Shown here: one piece after another, positions 29,282-38,691 of the stretch | How the letters are laid out: each line of letters starts with the position of its first letter | How positions within the stretch are numbered: position 1 is the stretch's first letter | NCBI GenBank assembly: GCA_031262295.1 | Contig: JAISIA010000040.1 | Location: 1 to 64,000 of the forward strand | Length of the DNA stretch: 64,000 nucleotides | From: Bacteroidales bacterium | Lineage (GTDB): Bacteria > Bacteroidota > Bacteroidia > Bacteroidales > P3 | Direction of reading: 5' to 3' | Made by a program: the position numbers and the translations under genes | Notes under the pieces: generated by a model | Databases searched by the model: none | What the model was told of the DNA's origin: nothing | What the model saw: the letters and a program-made list of their open reading frames with translations, nothing else

Positions 29282-30169
29282 TTACTTTTTTACTATAGGT
29301 TTTTTTGCAGGAGCTTTTCTTGGACGAGGTTTCTTTTCAGAATTGTCATCTTCTGCAACAGCCTTTACTTTCTTTATCTTTGCAGAATCTTTTCCCAATT
29401 CCTTTTCTTCCTCATCTAAAAGTTCAGAAGCCAAAGCTTTTTCATGCATTTCTTCTGCTTCTTCTGCCTCACGTGCATCTTTATCCATCTTCTTTTCAAT
29501 AAGACCTTCTTCAATTGCCTTACAAAGATAACCAACTATAAGTTCTATTGATTTAGCTGCATCATCGTTTGCAGGAATAGGAAAATCTATTAAATCAGGA
29601 TTACAATTAGTATCAACCAAAGCAAAGGTTGGAATATTTAAACGTCTTGCTTCTGCAACAGCTATATGTTCTTTGTTTATATCAACAACAAATATTGCAG
29701 AAGGCAAACGATTCAAATCTGCAATTGAACCTAAATTCTTTTCCAACTTAGCTCTTTCACGAGATATTTGTAAATGTTCCCTTTTTGAAATACGATTTGT
29801 TTCCTTTTCGTTTATTAGTTTGTCAAGCACATTCATCTTTTTTACGCTCTTGCGTATAGTTACAAAGTTTGTAAGCATACCTCCTGGCCAACGTTCTGTT
29901 ACAAATGGCATACCAACTTTTGAAGCTAATTGTGCAACAACTTCTTTTGCTTGTTTCTTTGTTGCGACAAACAATATTCTTTTATTGCTTTTGGCAATTT
30001 GTCTTAGGGCATTAGCTGCCTCTTCTGCCTTTTGAGCAGTTTTGTTTAGGTCTATAATGTGAATACCATTTTTCTCCATAAATATATAAGGAGCCATTTT
30101 TGGATTCCACTTTCTTTTCATGTGTCCAAAATGAACACTTGCATCTAACATTTGATTAAAATCTAACAT
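29282..30169 (-). CDS. rpsB: 30S ribosomal protein S2 with charged C-terminal extension
   Basis: LDASVHFGHMKRKWNPKMAPYIF; acidic then basic C-terminal tail. Confidence 0.97.
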   Translation of the reverse strand: MLDFNQMLDASVHFGHMKRKWNPKMAPYIFMEKNGIHIIDLNKTAQKAEEAANALRQIAKSNKRILFVATKKQAKEVVAQLASKVGMPFVTERWPGGMLTNFVTIRKSVKKMNVLDKLINEKETNRISKREHLQISRERAKLEKNLGSIADLNRLPSAIFVVDINKEHIAVAEARRLNIPTFALVDTNCNPDLIDFPIPANDDAAKSIELIVGYLCKAIEEGLIEKKMDKDAREAEEAEEMHEKALASELLDEEEKELGKDSAKIKKVKAVAEDDNSEKKPRPRKAPAKKPIVKK

Positions 30170-30281
30170 CTTTTGTCTTCTTTTTTGTTTACATTCCTTT
30201 AATTAATTCAATTGATAAGTAGTTGGAGGAAAGCCAAATCTTACCAATTTGGATACTAAACCAGAGATCCAATATCTGATA

Positions 30282-30668
30282 TTAACGTTTGCTGAATTGA
30301 AAACGCTTACGTGCTTTCTTTTGTCCAGGTTTCTTTCTTTCAACCATACGTGGGTCTCTACGAACTAACCCTTTTGCTTTAAGAGCAGGACGATATTCTA
30401 AATCAACTTCGCACAAGCAACGAGCAATAGCCATACGCAATGCCTCAGCTTGTCCATTTATTCCACCTCCGTCTAAATTGGCTTTTACATCATATTGACC
30501 TAATAAACCAACTGTTTCAAAGGCTTGTCTGCAAACATACTGTAATGTTGGAGTTGGAAAATATTCCTTATAATCTCTTCCATTTACTGTTATACTTCCA
30601 TTGCCTTGACTCATATAAACACGAGCAACAGCACATTTTCTTCTACCTATTTTGTTTATTACTTCCAT
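30282..30668 (-). CDS. rpsI: 30S ribosomal protein S9
   Basis: GRRKCAVARVYMSQGNGSITVNGRD...GQKKARKRFQFSKR. Confidence 0.98.
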   Translation of the reverse strand: MEVINKIGRRKCAVARVYMSQGNGSITVNGRDYKEYFPTPTLQYVCRQAFETVGLLGQYDVKANLDGGGINGQAEALRMAIARCLCEVDLEYRPALKAKGLVRRDPRMVERKKPGQKKARKRFQFSKR

Positions 30669-30670
30669 TG

Positions 30671-31126
30671 TTATCTGATTGTATTTATATTAACGACTTG
30701 TGGTTGTTGTCCTTGATGTGGATGCTCACTTCCTGCATATACATAAAGATTTCTGTATAGCTGAGCACCTAATTTATTCTTAGGTAACATACCTTTAACT
30801 GCGTGTTCTATAACTCTAATTGGATGAGACGCCAAAACTTCCTTTGGAGTTGAGAATCTCTGTCCTCCAGGATAGCCTGTGTGACGCACATATACCTTAT
30901 CAGTTAATTTCTTTCCTGTTAAACGTATTTTATCTGCATTTATAATAATAACATTGTCTCCACAATCAACATGGGGAGTAAAATATGGCTTGGTTTTACC
31001 TCTTAAAACATTCGCCACTCTTGTAGCTAAACGTCCCAAAACTTGGTTTTCAGCATCTATTACTATCCACTGCTTATCCACACTTGCACTATTTGCAGAG
31101 ATAGTTTTATAACTTAATGTATTCAT
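30671..31126 (-). CDS. rplM: 50S ribosomal protein L13
   Basis: [41 protein letters not shown]. Confidence 0.98.
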   Translation of the reverse strand: MNTLSYKTISANSASVDKQWIVIDAENQVLGRLATRVANVLRGKTKPYFTPHVDCGDNVIIINADKIRLTGKKLTDKVYVRHTGYPGGQRFSTPKEVLASHPIRVIEHAVKGMLPKNKLGAQLYRNLYVYAGSEHPHQGQQPQVVNINTIR

Positions 31127-31226
31127 CTAAATTATGTTTTACTAACATTTAATAATACTAAAAATATCGTCTTAAATTAGGATTCCAACGGGCAATTAGA
31201 ACAATTCAAAACAATGATATTCACCG

Positions 31227-31279
31227 CCCTAAATGCAAAAACTATTGGATAAAAGCCTTCGCGTAGCCTACATTTAGGG
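31227..31279 (-). other. Candidate rplM 5' leader stem-loop
   Basis: 9-bp arms CCCTAAATG (31227-31235) / CATTTAGGG (31271-31279), just downstream on the minus strand of a TATATTTG promoter-like box. Confidence 0.5.
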
Positions 31280-31505
31280 GTTGCAAATATACAACTCTTT
31301 ATTTTATTTACAACAAATTAAGTATTTTTTTAATAAAAAATGCAATTATTTTTCCCAAATACAAGGAAAAACTTATCAAAACTTTATTTATAAACACATA
31401 TTATTTATAAACAAAGAATGTTAGTTATAACGAAAAATAGGCATAATTTATTATTGAAAGACAAATATCAAATAGCAATTAATTAGACATTTAATTTTTG
31501 GTTTT

Positions 31506-32087
31506 ATCACAAAAAAAATATATTTAACATTTTTTCCTTCAAATGTTAAATTCTCAATTTCCAAAATTGAAAATCGCCATTTGCATTTGTAAAATATTTT
31601 TTATATCTTTGCCGAAACAAAGTTTCCTTCTTAGGGCAATAAAGTCTTAATTCTCCCAATACTTATTTTTCATTTTTATCACAAGATAATCATCTTATAA
31701 TTAGTATATTATCTTTAACTAAAACTTCGTTTTAGTTAATTATTTCTTCGTTTTAGAAAAATAAATCTTCGTTTTAGCAAACTAAAACAGCGTTTTATTT
31801 TGGGAAAATGAGGATAAATTTTAAAAAATTAAAAATATAGAAAATCATATTAAAATTTGCTTGAATTGTATTGAGGATTAGTTGATTAAAAATTTTAGAA
31901 AATTTTAACAAATTTTGAAGCTCTAAAATTGAAAAATTGAGCAAAATGTTAAAAATTCGTCAAATTTTGTGTTTTTTTGATGAAATTATGTTAAAATTTG
32001 TCAAAAAATGGGGTTGGAAATGTTAAAAAAAATTTGAAAAATGAATAAGCAAAAAAATGGCATTTTTTTCCCTTATTGTTTTTTTTT
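31506..32087 (+). repeat. Dispersed promoter-bearing intergenic element, copy B
   Basis: TTTAACATTTTTTCCTTCAAATGTTAAA; TTTG (31580)-N20-TATCTTTG (31604-31611); TTGCC-GAAAC-AAA-GTTTC-...-GGCAA (31609-31639); three TTCGTTTTAG units; 3' half nearly identical to copy A. Confidence 0.87.
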
Positions 32088-32160
32088 ATAAAAAAGTGAC
32101 ATGTATCATAAATTCCATTTGTGAAGAAAAAGCCGTAATATTGCAAATTATTTTTTTTAG

Positions 32161-34986
32161 ATGAAAGAAGAAAAACTTGAGATTTTCGGAGCAAAGGAAA
32201 ACAACCTTCAAAACATAAGTTTGTCCATTCCACGTAATGCTTTGGTGACAGTAACGGGTTTAAGCGGAAGCGGAAAGTCGTCTTTGGTTTTCAATACCAT
32301 ATATGCCGAAGGACAAAGAAGGTATTTGGAAACCTTCTCTGCATATATAAGATATTTTATTGGTAATATACAAAGACCTAATGTTGAAAAAATAACAGGG
32401 CTTTCTCCTGTTATAGCCATAGAACAAAAGACCACAAATAAGAATCCTCGTTCAACCGTTGGGACAACAACAGAAATATACGACCTTTTAAGACTTTTGT
32501 ATTCAAAAATTGCAGATGCCTACTCCATAAACACAGGAGAGAGGATGATTCAATATTCCCAAGAGCAGATAATTGAAATAATTAAAAATACATATAGCAA
32601 TAGGATGATTATTGTCCTTTCTCCTATAATTAAAGGTAGGAAGGGACATTATAGGGAATTGTTTCAAGATGCTCAAAAGAAAGGATTCTTAAAGGTTAGA
32701 GTTGATGGAAAAATAGAAAACATTATTCCACAAATGCAATTGGATAGATATAAAATCCACGACATAGAGTTGGTTATAGATAAATTGAAAATCACATCCG
32801 ATATAGATAATAGACTAAAAAAGACTATTGAACTTGCCTTTAAGAAAGGCAATGGCACATTAATGATATTGGAAGAGGAGACAAATAATGTAAAATATTT
32901 CTCCAAGGATTTGATGTGTCCCACAACGGGAATATCATATCCAGAGGCTCAACCCAATACTTTTTCTTTTAATTCTCCTTATGGAGCATGCCCTAATTGT
33001 AATGGATTGGGTGAGGTGACACAAATAGATATTGAAAAAATAATACCTGATAATACAAAGTCATTAAATCAAGGCGGATTAATTCCTTTGGGCAAACCAA
33101 ATAAAAATTCTTGGTTTGTAAAACAGGTAGAGGCTCTTGGAAAGAAGGAAGGCTTTACTTTGGATACTCCTTTAAAGGATTTTTCTCAAAATGCTATGAA
33201 GATTTTACTTTATGGCTCAGATATGGATATTGAAACCTTTGATGAAAGTTTTGGAATTAGAACAAGTAGTAATTCGTTTCAAGGGGTGATTAATTTTATA
33301 ACCTCTCAAATGGGAGAGAATATGCCCGCCTCAATCCTAAAATGGGCAAATTCTTTTACCAATAAGGTTGTTTGCCCTCTTTGTAATGGAACAAAGCTAA
33401 AGAAGGAATCCTTGTGTTTTAGAATAGAAGATAAAAACATTTATCAATTATCCACAATGGATATTATTGCTCTTTCCTCTTGGATAAATAATCTATTAAA
33501 TCTTCTTGATGAAAGAAAGAAAGAAATTGCCAAAGAGATAATAAGAGAGATTTCAACAAGGATAAATTTTCTTTTAGATGTAGGCTTGGGTTATCTTTCT
33601 TTGGATAGACAAATGCGTTCCCTTTCAGGGGGAGAAAGTCAAAGGATAAGGCTTGCAACACAAATAGGGTCAAAACTTGTAAATGTTTTGTATTTATTGG
33701 ATGAACCAAGTATAGGATTGCATCAAAGGGATAATGAAAGATTGATAGAATCATTAAAAAAACTTAGAGATAGCGGCAATAGTGTAATAGTTGTTGAGCA
33801 TGATAAGGAGATGATGTTGGAATCTGATTGGATAGTTGATATAGGTAAAGGAGCAGGAGTAAATGGAGGAAGAGTAATATTTAATGGTCCTCCAAAACAA
33901 CTATTAGAATCTAATGTAGAATCTCTAACAGCAGACTATCTTAGAGGGAAAAGAAATATAGAAATTCCAAAGACTTTACGCAAGGGTAATGGAAAAGAAA
34001 TAAAACTCTTTGGTTGTAGAGGTAATAATTTAAAAAATATAGATTTTACTTTGCCTTTGGGAGTTTTTGTTTGCATAACAGGGGTTTCAGGCAGTGGAAA
34101 ATCGTCCCTAATTAATGGTACCTTACATCCAATTTTGTCAAAGTATTTCTATCGTTCTGATAAGAATCCTTTACCATATAATAGGATAGAAGGAATAGAA
34201 AATATTGATAAGGTAATTGAGATTAATCAATTTCCTATAGGGAGAACACCAAGATCTAATCCCGCAACTTATATAGGAGTCTTTGATGAAATAAGAAAAG
34301 TCTTTGCTTCTTTGCCCTCAGCAAAGATAAGAAACTATTCTTCGGGAAGATTTTCCTTTAATGTAAAGGGAGGAAGATGCGAAGAGTGTCAAGGTTCTGG
34401 CGTAAAACAAGTGGAAATGAATTTTCTTCCCGATGTATATGTAAGATGTCAGCAATGTAATGGAAAGAGATATAATAGGGAAACCTTAGAGGTAAGATAT
34501 AAGGGAAAGAGTATAAGTGATGTTTTAGATATGAGCTTTAATGAAGCTGTTGTTTTCTTTGAGAACTATCCTAAGATAAAAAGACAACTTTCAATAGTAA
34601 AGGAAGTAGGATTGGGATATTTAAATCTTGGACAAAGTTCCACTACTCTTTCAGGAGGAGAAAGCCAAAGGATAAAGCTCGCAGCCGAATTGGGGAAAAA
34701 GGATACAGGTAATACATTATATATATTAGACGAGCCAACAACGGGATTACACTTTGAAGATATTAGAATTTTGCTTGAAGTATTAAACAAATTACTTGCA
34801 AAGGGCAATTCAATTGTTGTAATAGAGCATAATTTGGATGTAATAAAAACAGCAGATTATATAATAGACCTTGGAAAAGAGGCAGGAGAAGAAGGAGGAA
34901 GAATAGTCTTTGAAGGATTACCAAAAGATATAATAAAAAATCCAGATTCCATAACAGGACAATACCTCAAAAAAGAGTTTGAATAA
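32161..34986 (+). CDS. uvrA: Excinuclease ABC subunit A
   Basis: VTVTGLSGSGKSSLVFNTIYAEGQRRYLETFSAY; two LSGGESQRI signatures; CPLCNG and CEECQGSG zinc motifs. Confidence 0.98.
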   Translation: MKEEKLEIFGAKENNLQNISLSIPRNALVTVTGLSGSGKSSLVFNTIYAEGQRRYLETFSAYIRYFIGNIQRPNVEKITGLSPVIAIEQKTTNKNPRSTVGTTTEIYDLLRLLYSKIADAYSINTGERMIQYSQEQIIEIIKNTYSNRMIIVLSPIIKGRKGHYRELFQDAQKKGFLKVRVDGKIENIIPQMQLDRYKIHDIELVIDKLKITSDIDNRLKKTIELAFKKGNGTLMILEEETNNVKYFSKDLMCPTTGISYPEAQPNTFSFNSPYGACPNCNGLGEVTQIDIEKIIPDNTKSLNQGGLIPLGKPNKNSWFVKQVEALGKKEGFTLDTPLKDFSQNAMKILLYGSDMDIETFDESFGIRTSSNSFQGVINFITSQMGENMPASILKWANSFTNKVVCPLCNGTKLKKESLCFRIEDKNIYQLSTMDIIALSSWINNLLNLLDERKKEIAKEIIREISTRINFLLDVGLGYLSLDRQMRSLSGGESQRIRLATQIGSKLVNVLYLLDEPSIGLHQRDNERLIESLKKLRDSGNSVIVVEHDKEMMLESDWIVDIGKGAGVNGGRVIFNGPPKQLLESNVESLTADYLRGKRNIEIPKTLRKGNGKEIKLFGCRGNNLKNIDFTLPLGVFVCITGVSGSGKSSLINGTLHPILSKYFYRSDKNPLPYNRIEGIENIDKVIEINQFPIGRTPRSNPATYIGVFDEIRKVFASLPSAKIRNYSSGRFSFNVKGGRCEECQGSGVKQVEMNFLPDVYVRCQQCNGKRYNRETLEVRYKGKSISDVLDMSFNEAVVFFENYPKIKRQLSIVKEVGLGYLNLGQSSTTLSGGESQRIKLAAELGKKDTGNTLYILDEPTTGLHFEDIRILLEVLNKLLAKGNSIVVIEHNLDVIKTADYIIDLGKEAGEEGGRIVFEGLPKDIIKNPDSITGQYLKKEFE

Positions 34987-35030
34987 GTTTTTCTTATTCT
35001 TTGTTCCTTAAAAAAGCGAATAAATTATGT

Positions 35031-35231
35031 TTAATTAGAATTGGATAATTCTAATGTTATCTTATCTACATCTTCATCCACTTCTTTAAGTGCTTTTTTG
35101 CATTCTTCTAAAAGCAAAGATGCTTTTTTTATGCTAACAATAATATCATCTATATTTATATCTCCTCTTTCAAGGTCTCTAATAATTGATGTTAGTTCGT
35201 CAAAGTTTTCTTTGTATGTCTTTTTTTCCAT
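35031..35231 (-). CDS. xseB: Exodeoxyribonuclease VII small subunit
   Basis: YKENFDELTSIIRDLERGDINIDDIIVSIKKASLLLEECKKAL; adjacent to xseA. Confidence 0.9.
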   Translation of the reverse strand: MEKKTYKENFDELTSIIRDLERGDINIDDIIVSIKKASLLLEECKKALKEVDEDVDKITLELSNSN

Positions 35232-35233
35232 AT

Positions 35234-36361
35234 CTATCTTTTTATCTTCTTAATTGTGGATTCTATTTCTCCATCTTCCATAAGCGTAGTAATACTATCT
35301 CCCTCTTTGAGCTTAGAAAGAGATTTAATAATCTCATTATTCATAAGTGTTATTGTGTATCCCCTTTTTAGGAGGTTTTTAGGATTAAGCAATTCCAATG
35401 TTTTTTCATATTGAGATAGCCTTTGCTTTTCTCTTTCCATCCTATCCTTGGCAATAAGAACTATGTTTTGTCTAATATTATTAAGGTTATTGTTGAAGTT
35501 TTTAAATTTGGAAATTATGAAGTCAGCTAAATTTGTTGGCGTAATTGTACTTTGGAAAGAAACCATTTCACAAACCGTTTCATTAGTTGAATGTCCTATT
35601 CCTGTAAGAACGGGAATAGGAAATGTGGCTATACGTTTTACTAATTCATAATTATTATAACAAGAAAGCCCAATATCTCCTCCTCCTCCACGAATTAAAA
35701 GAACACAATCAAAGTGATGCTTTACTATTTCAATATTATTTAATGCCATTAATATGCTTTCAACTGCGTGATCTCCCTGCAAAAGGGAAGGAAAAATATA
35801 GGTAAATATTGAAAAATTTTCCTTTTCCTTATATATTATATTAAGGAAGTCGGAGTATCCTTTGCTTGATTTAACAGAAATTATTGCAAGTCTTTTGGGT
35901 AGTAATGCAAAAGGAAGTTCTTTATTTTTATTCCACAATCCTTCTTTTTTAATTTTTGCGATTGTTTCCATTTTTTCCTTTTCCAATTCTCCTAAATATA
36001 GGGATGGATCCATATCAATTATCCTTAGGGATAGTCCATATAGGGGATCAAAATTTATTCTACAATAAATCAAAACGCTTATTCCGTCCTTTACAGGCTC
36101 CTTTATTGTTTCAATAAATCGGCGATTTATTCTAATAAAGTCATCCTTCCATATAATGGCTCTTGTTTGGGCAACTATCCTATTATTGGTTTTTTCTACC
36201 AAATCGGGATAACAATGCCCTGAATGTTCATAATGATTTAGCTTTAACATTTCAGCTTTAACCCAAAAGGAAGAAGTATAGCGATTGAGTAAGGTTGCTT
36301 GTATGCTATGTAGGGCTTCTAAGAGTGAGAAATATTTAATTCCGTTTTTTTCGTGGGGCAT
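35234..36361 (-). CDS. xseA: Exodeoxyribonuclease VII large subunit
   Basis: VLLIRGGGGDIGLSCYNNYELVKRIATFPIPVLTGIGHSTNETVCEMV. Confidence 0.95.
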   Translation of the reverse strand: MPHEKNGIKYFSLLEALHSIQATLLNRYTSSFWVKAEMLKLNHYEHSGHCYPDLVEKTNNRIVAQTRAIIWKDDFIRINRRFIETIKEPVKDGISVLIYCRINFDPLYGLSLRIIDMDPSLYLGELEKEKMETIAKIKKEGLWNKNKELPFALLPKRLAIISVKSSKGYSDFLNIIYKEKENFSIFTYIFPSLLQGDHAVESILMALNNIEIVKHHFDCVLLIRGGGGDIGLSCYNNYELVKRIATFPIPVLTGIGHSTNETVCEMVSFQSTITPTNLADFIISKFKNFNNNLNNIRQNIVLIAKDRMEREKQRLSQYEKTLELLNPKNLLKRGYTITLMNNEIIKSLSKLKEGDSITTLMEDGEIESTIKKIKR

Positions 36362-36362
36362 T

Positions 36363-38576
36363 TTAATTATTTTTTCTCCATTTTATAAGATATTTCTTAT
36401 AGCTTTTGTAGAAGTATTTAAACCATTTATCATTTTTATACTTATCATCAACCATATTACTTTGATGTATCTTATCCGAACGCTTAACAAGGTCCAAAGA
36501 CATCATCATTCCTATTTTCTTTTGTGCCTTTTTGGTTTGTTTTCTCTTATATCCCAAATCCTTTAATGCACCTAATGCTTCCAAAGATCCAAAATATAGA
36601 CGATATTTTACAAGCTCTTCAATACTTTTTATTATCAAATCCTCATTCCCAAAATTAACTAATATACTTCTTAATGGGGTATGCTCAACTCCTGTTTGCG
36701 ATAGGGCGTTATTTGTCCAGAAATCCTCTGCCTCGGCGTAGGATTTAATGAAATCTAAGGTATCTTTATATTCTAATTTTTTTAATATCTCTTCCTTTAA
36801 TTCAACATATTGCAAAGGTTTTTCAATTTGTCGTTTTAGTTGTCTAACCTTTTGTTTATCCAATCTACATTCAGAAGAGCCTTTAATTTGCATTGCCGTT
36901 GAAATAAGTAGGTCTGCCTTATAGAAGTCATTATTTTTTATGCTCTCAATAATATTATAGACATAGCCATCCACTTCATCCTGCTTTTTTTGGCAAACTT
37001 TCTGATCAATAACCTTCAAATAGCTATTCATTATCTTAACTATCGTTGGGTCATCCTCCATTTTATAGGTCTTAATTAGGTCATCGGTTATTGAAACTAA
37101 GCTATCAGCCTTTTCAACCTCACCTTGGAATATGCAATATTCAGCCTTTGACATTCTCTTTGCAGTAATTTCTCTTATAGCAGAGGTATACATCTTATCA
37201 ACTTCCGATTTCTCAGCATCAATTCTTGCTAAACGATTTGCCTTTTCTAATACCTCCAAAGCCTTTTCATAATTGTTCACGCTCATTAAAGTCCTACTTT
37301 CATAGAATTTATCATCTATTTCCTTCCTTAGTGTTTTGGTCTTTGTTTGTTCAACTAAAAGAGATTTTTCTGGCAAAGGATTATCTGAGGAAACTATATA
37401 TTCTTTTTCTATTTCTTTTACCTGCTTTTGAGCTTGCTCATTTGAGATTTCCTGATTGTATTGTGCATAATCCTTATTGAAGGTTTCCTTGTTTGGAGCT
37501 GCATTTTCAATGGAATCTAATTTTATATCAATAAAAGCATCCTTTCCTTGCAAAGAAGCAATTTCTCTTAATATTTCATCTTCATCTTTTCCTTGAAGCA
37601 TTGAGGCTAATTCCTTAGTTTTTCTTATTAGATCTAACTTAGCCTCATCATTGTTTGTTAGGGATAATTCCCTAATTTGTCCCATATAGGAAGAGACAAC
37701 ACTCTTAACTAATCCTTCAAAAGAGGTAGTATCTGTTATTGATTCCCTATTTTTTTGAAAATAATCGTAGGTATTTTGAACAAAGTCTCCTGCAATATCA
37801 TCTCTTTTTATATCCATTGCCTTTTGACTAATCTTAATATGGTCCTTATATATTCCGTTTTTGCAAAAATCAAGGTTCTTTTTCACTATTGCCTTATTGC
37901 AAATAGAGTATATATCTTTTTGACAAAAGGCATCCAATTCATTTAATATATCAACAGCGAAGGCAAACTTACCTTGATTTATTAGGGAAAGAGCTTGCAA
38001 GAGATTCTTATCGTATGCAAAGGCAATGAGGTTTTGACATAGAAGCTCCTCTTGTTTTGTTGGGTTCATCCTTGAAAGTATTCTTTCCAGTCTATCTGTT
38101 GCACGAACAATGCTACCGCTATCTAAACTTATTTTTGAAAGTTCATAGTTTGCCATTACATTATTTGGCTCGTATTTTATTGCCTTATTAAGATAGTCAA
38201 TTGCATTTATACTATCATTATTTGATAATGCTCCAACTGCTTTTATGTAGAACCAAGAACCAATGCGGGGTTTTAGGAAATTAATCATTTCTTTGTTTTG
38301 TTCCAATATAGTTTTTAGCTCTATCCATTTAGCATAAATTTCATTGATTGAAGTATATTCTTGGTATTTATTAAGGATATTTTCTGCTCCTTCTATCTGA
38401 AATTCATATACAGGTAGCATTTCTAAGTTCTCAGATGAGAAGGCAGATATGGTTTTTATCTGTTTTTTTATATCAGATAATATGTCATCTTTTTCTCTCT
38501 GGGAAATAGTTTGAGAAAATAGGACAAAGGAAGTTAAAAATAAAAATAGAGTTAATCCAAAACGCTTAAAAAACAT
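36363..38576 (-). CDS. TPR-like hypothetical protein with signal peptide
   Basis: 737 aa, FGLTLFLFLTSFVLFSQ signal; helical repeats (AIDYLNKAIKYEPNNVMANYELSKISLDSG). Confidence 0.65.
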   Translation of the reverse strand: MFFKRFGLTLFLFLTSFVLFSQTISQREKDDILSDIKKQIKTISAFSSENLEMLPVYEFQIEGAENILNKYQEYTSINEIYAKWIELKTILEQNKEMINFLKPRIGSWFYIKAVGALSNNDSINAIDYLNKAIKYEPNNVMANYELSKISLDSGSIVRATDRLERILSRMNPTKQEELLCQNLIAFAYDKNLLQALSLINQGKFAFAVDILNELDAFCQKDIYSICNKAIVKKNLDFCKNGIYKDHIKISQKAMDIKRDDIAGDFVQNTYDYFQKNRESITDTTSFEGLVKSVVSSYMGQIRELSLTNNDEAKLDLIRKTKELASMLQGKDEDEILREIASLQGKDAFIDIKLDSIENAAPNKETFNKDYAQYNQEISNEQAQKQVKEIEKEYIVSSDNPLPEKSLLVEQTKTKTLRKEIDDKFYESRTLMSVNNYEKALEVLEKANRLARIDAEKSEVDKMYTSAIREITAKRMSKAEYCIFQGEVEKADSLVSITDDLIKTYKMEDDPTIVKIMNSYLKVIDQKVCQKKQDEVDGYVYNIIESIKNNDFYKADLLISTAMQIKGSSECRLDKQKVRQLKRQIEKPLQYVELKEEILKKLEYKDTLDFIKSYAEAEDFWTNNALSQTGVEHTPLRSILVNFGNEDLIIKSIEELVKYRLYFGSLEALGALKDLGYKRKQTKKAQKKIGMMMSLDLVKRSDKIHQSNMVDDKYKNDKWFKYFYKSYKKYLIKWRKNN

Positions 38577-38691
38577 TATAAAATAAAATTTTTTGGGTTA
38601 ATAAACAAGATTACAAAAGTAAGAAAATTCAATATATAATGAATAATCCTATAATTAAAATATTGTATCTTTGCAGGAAATTTGCATTTTT

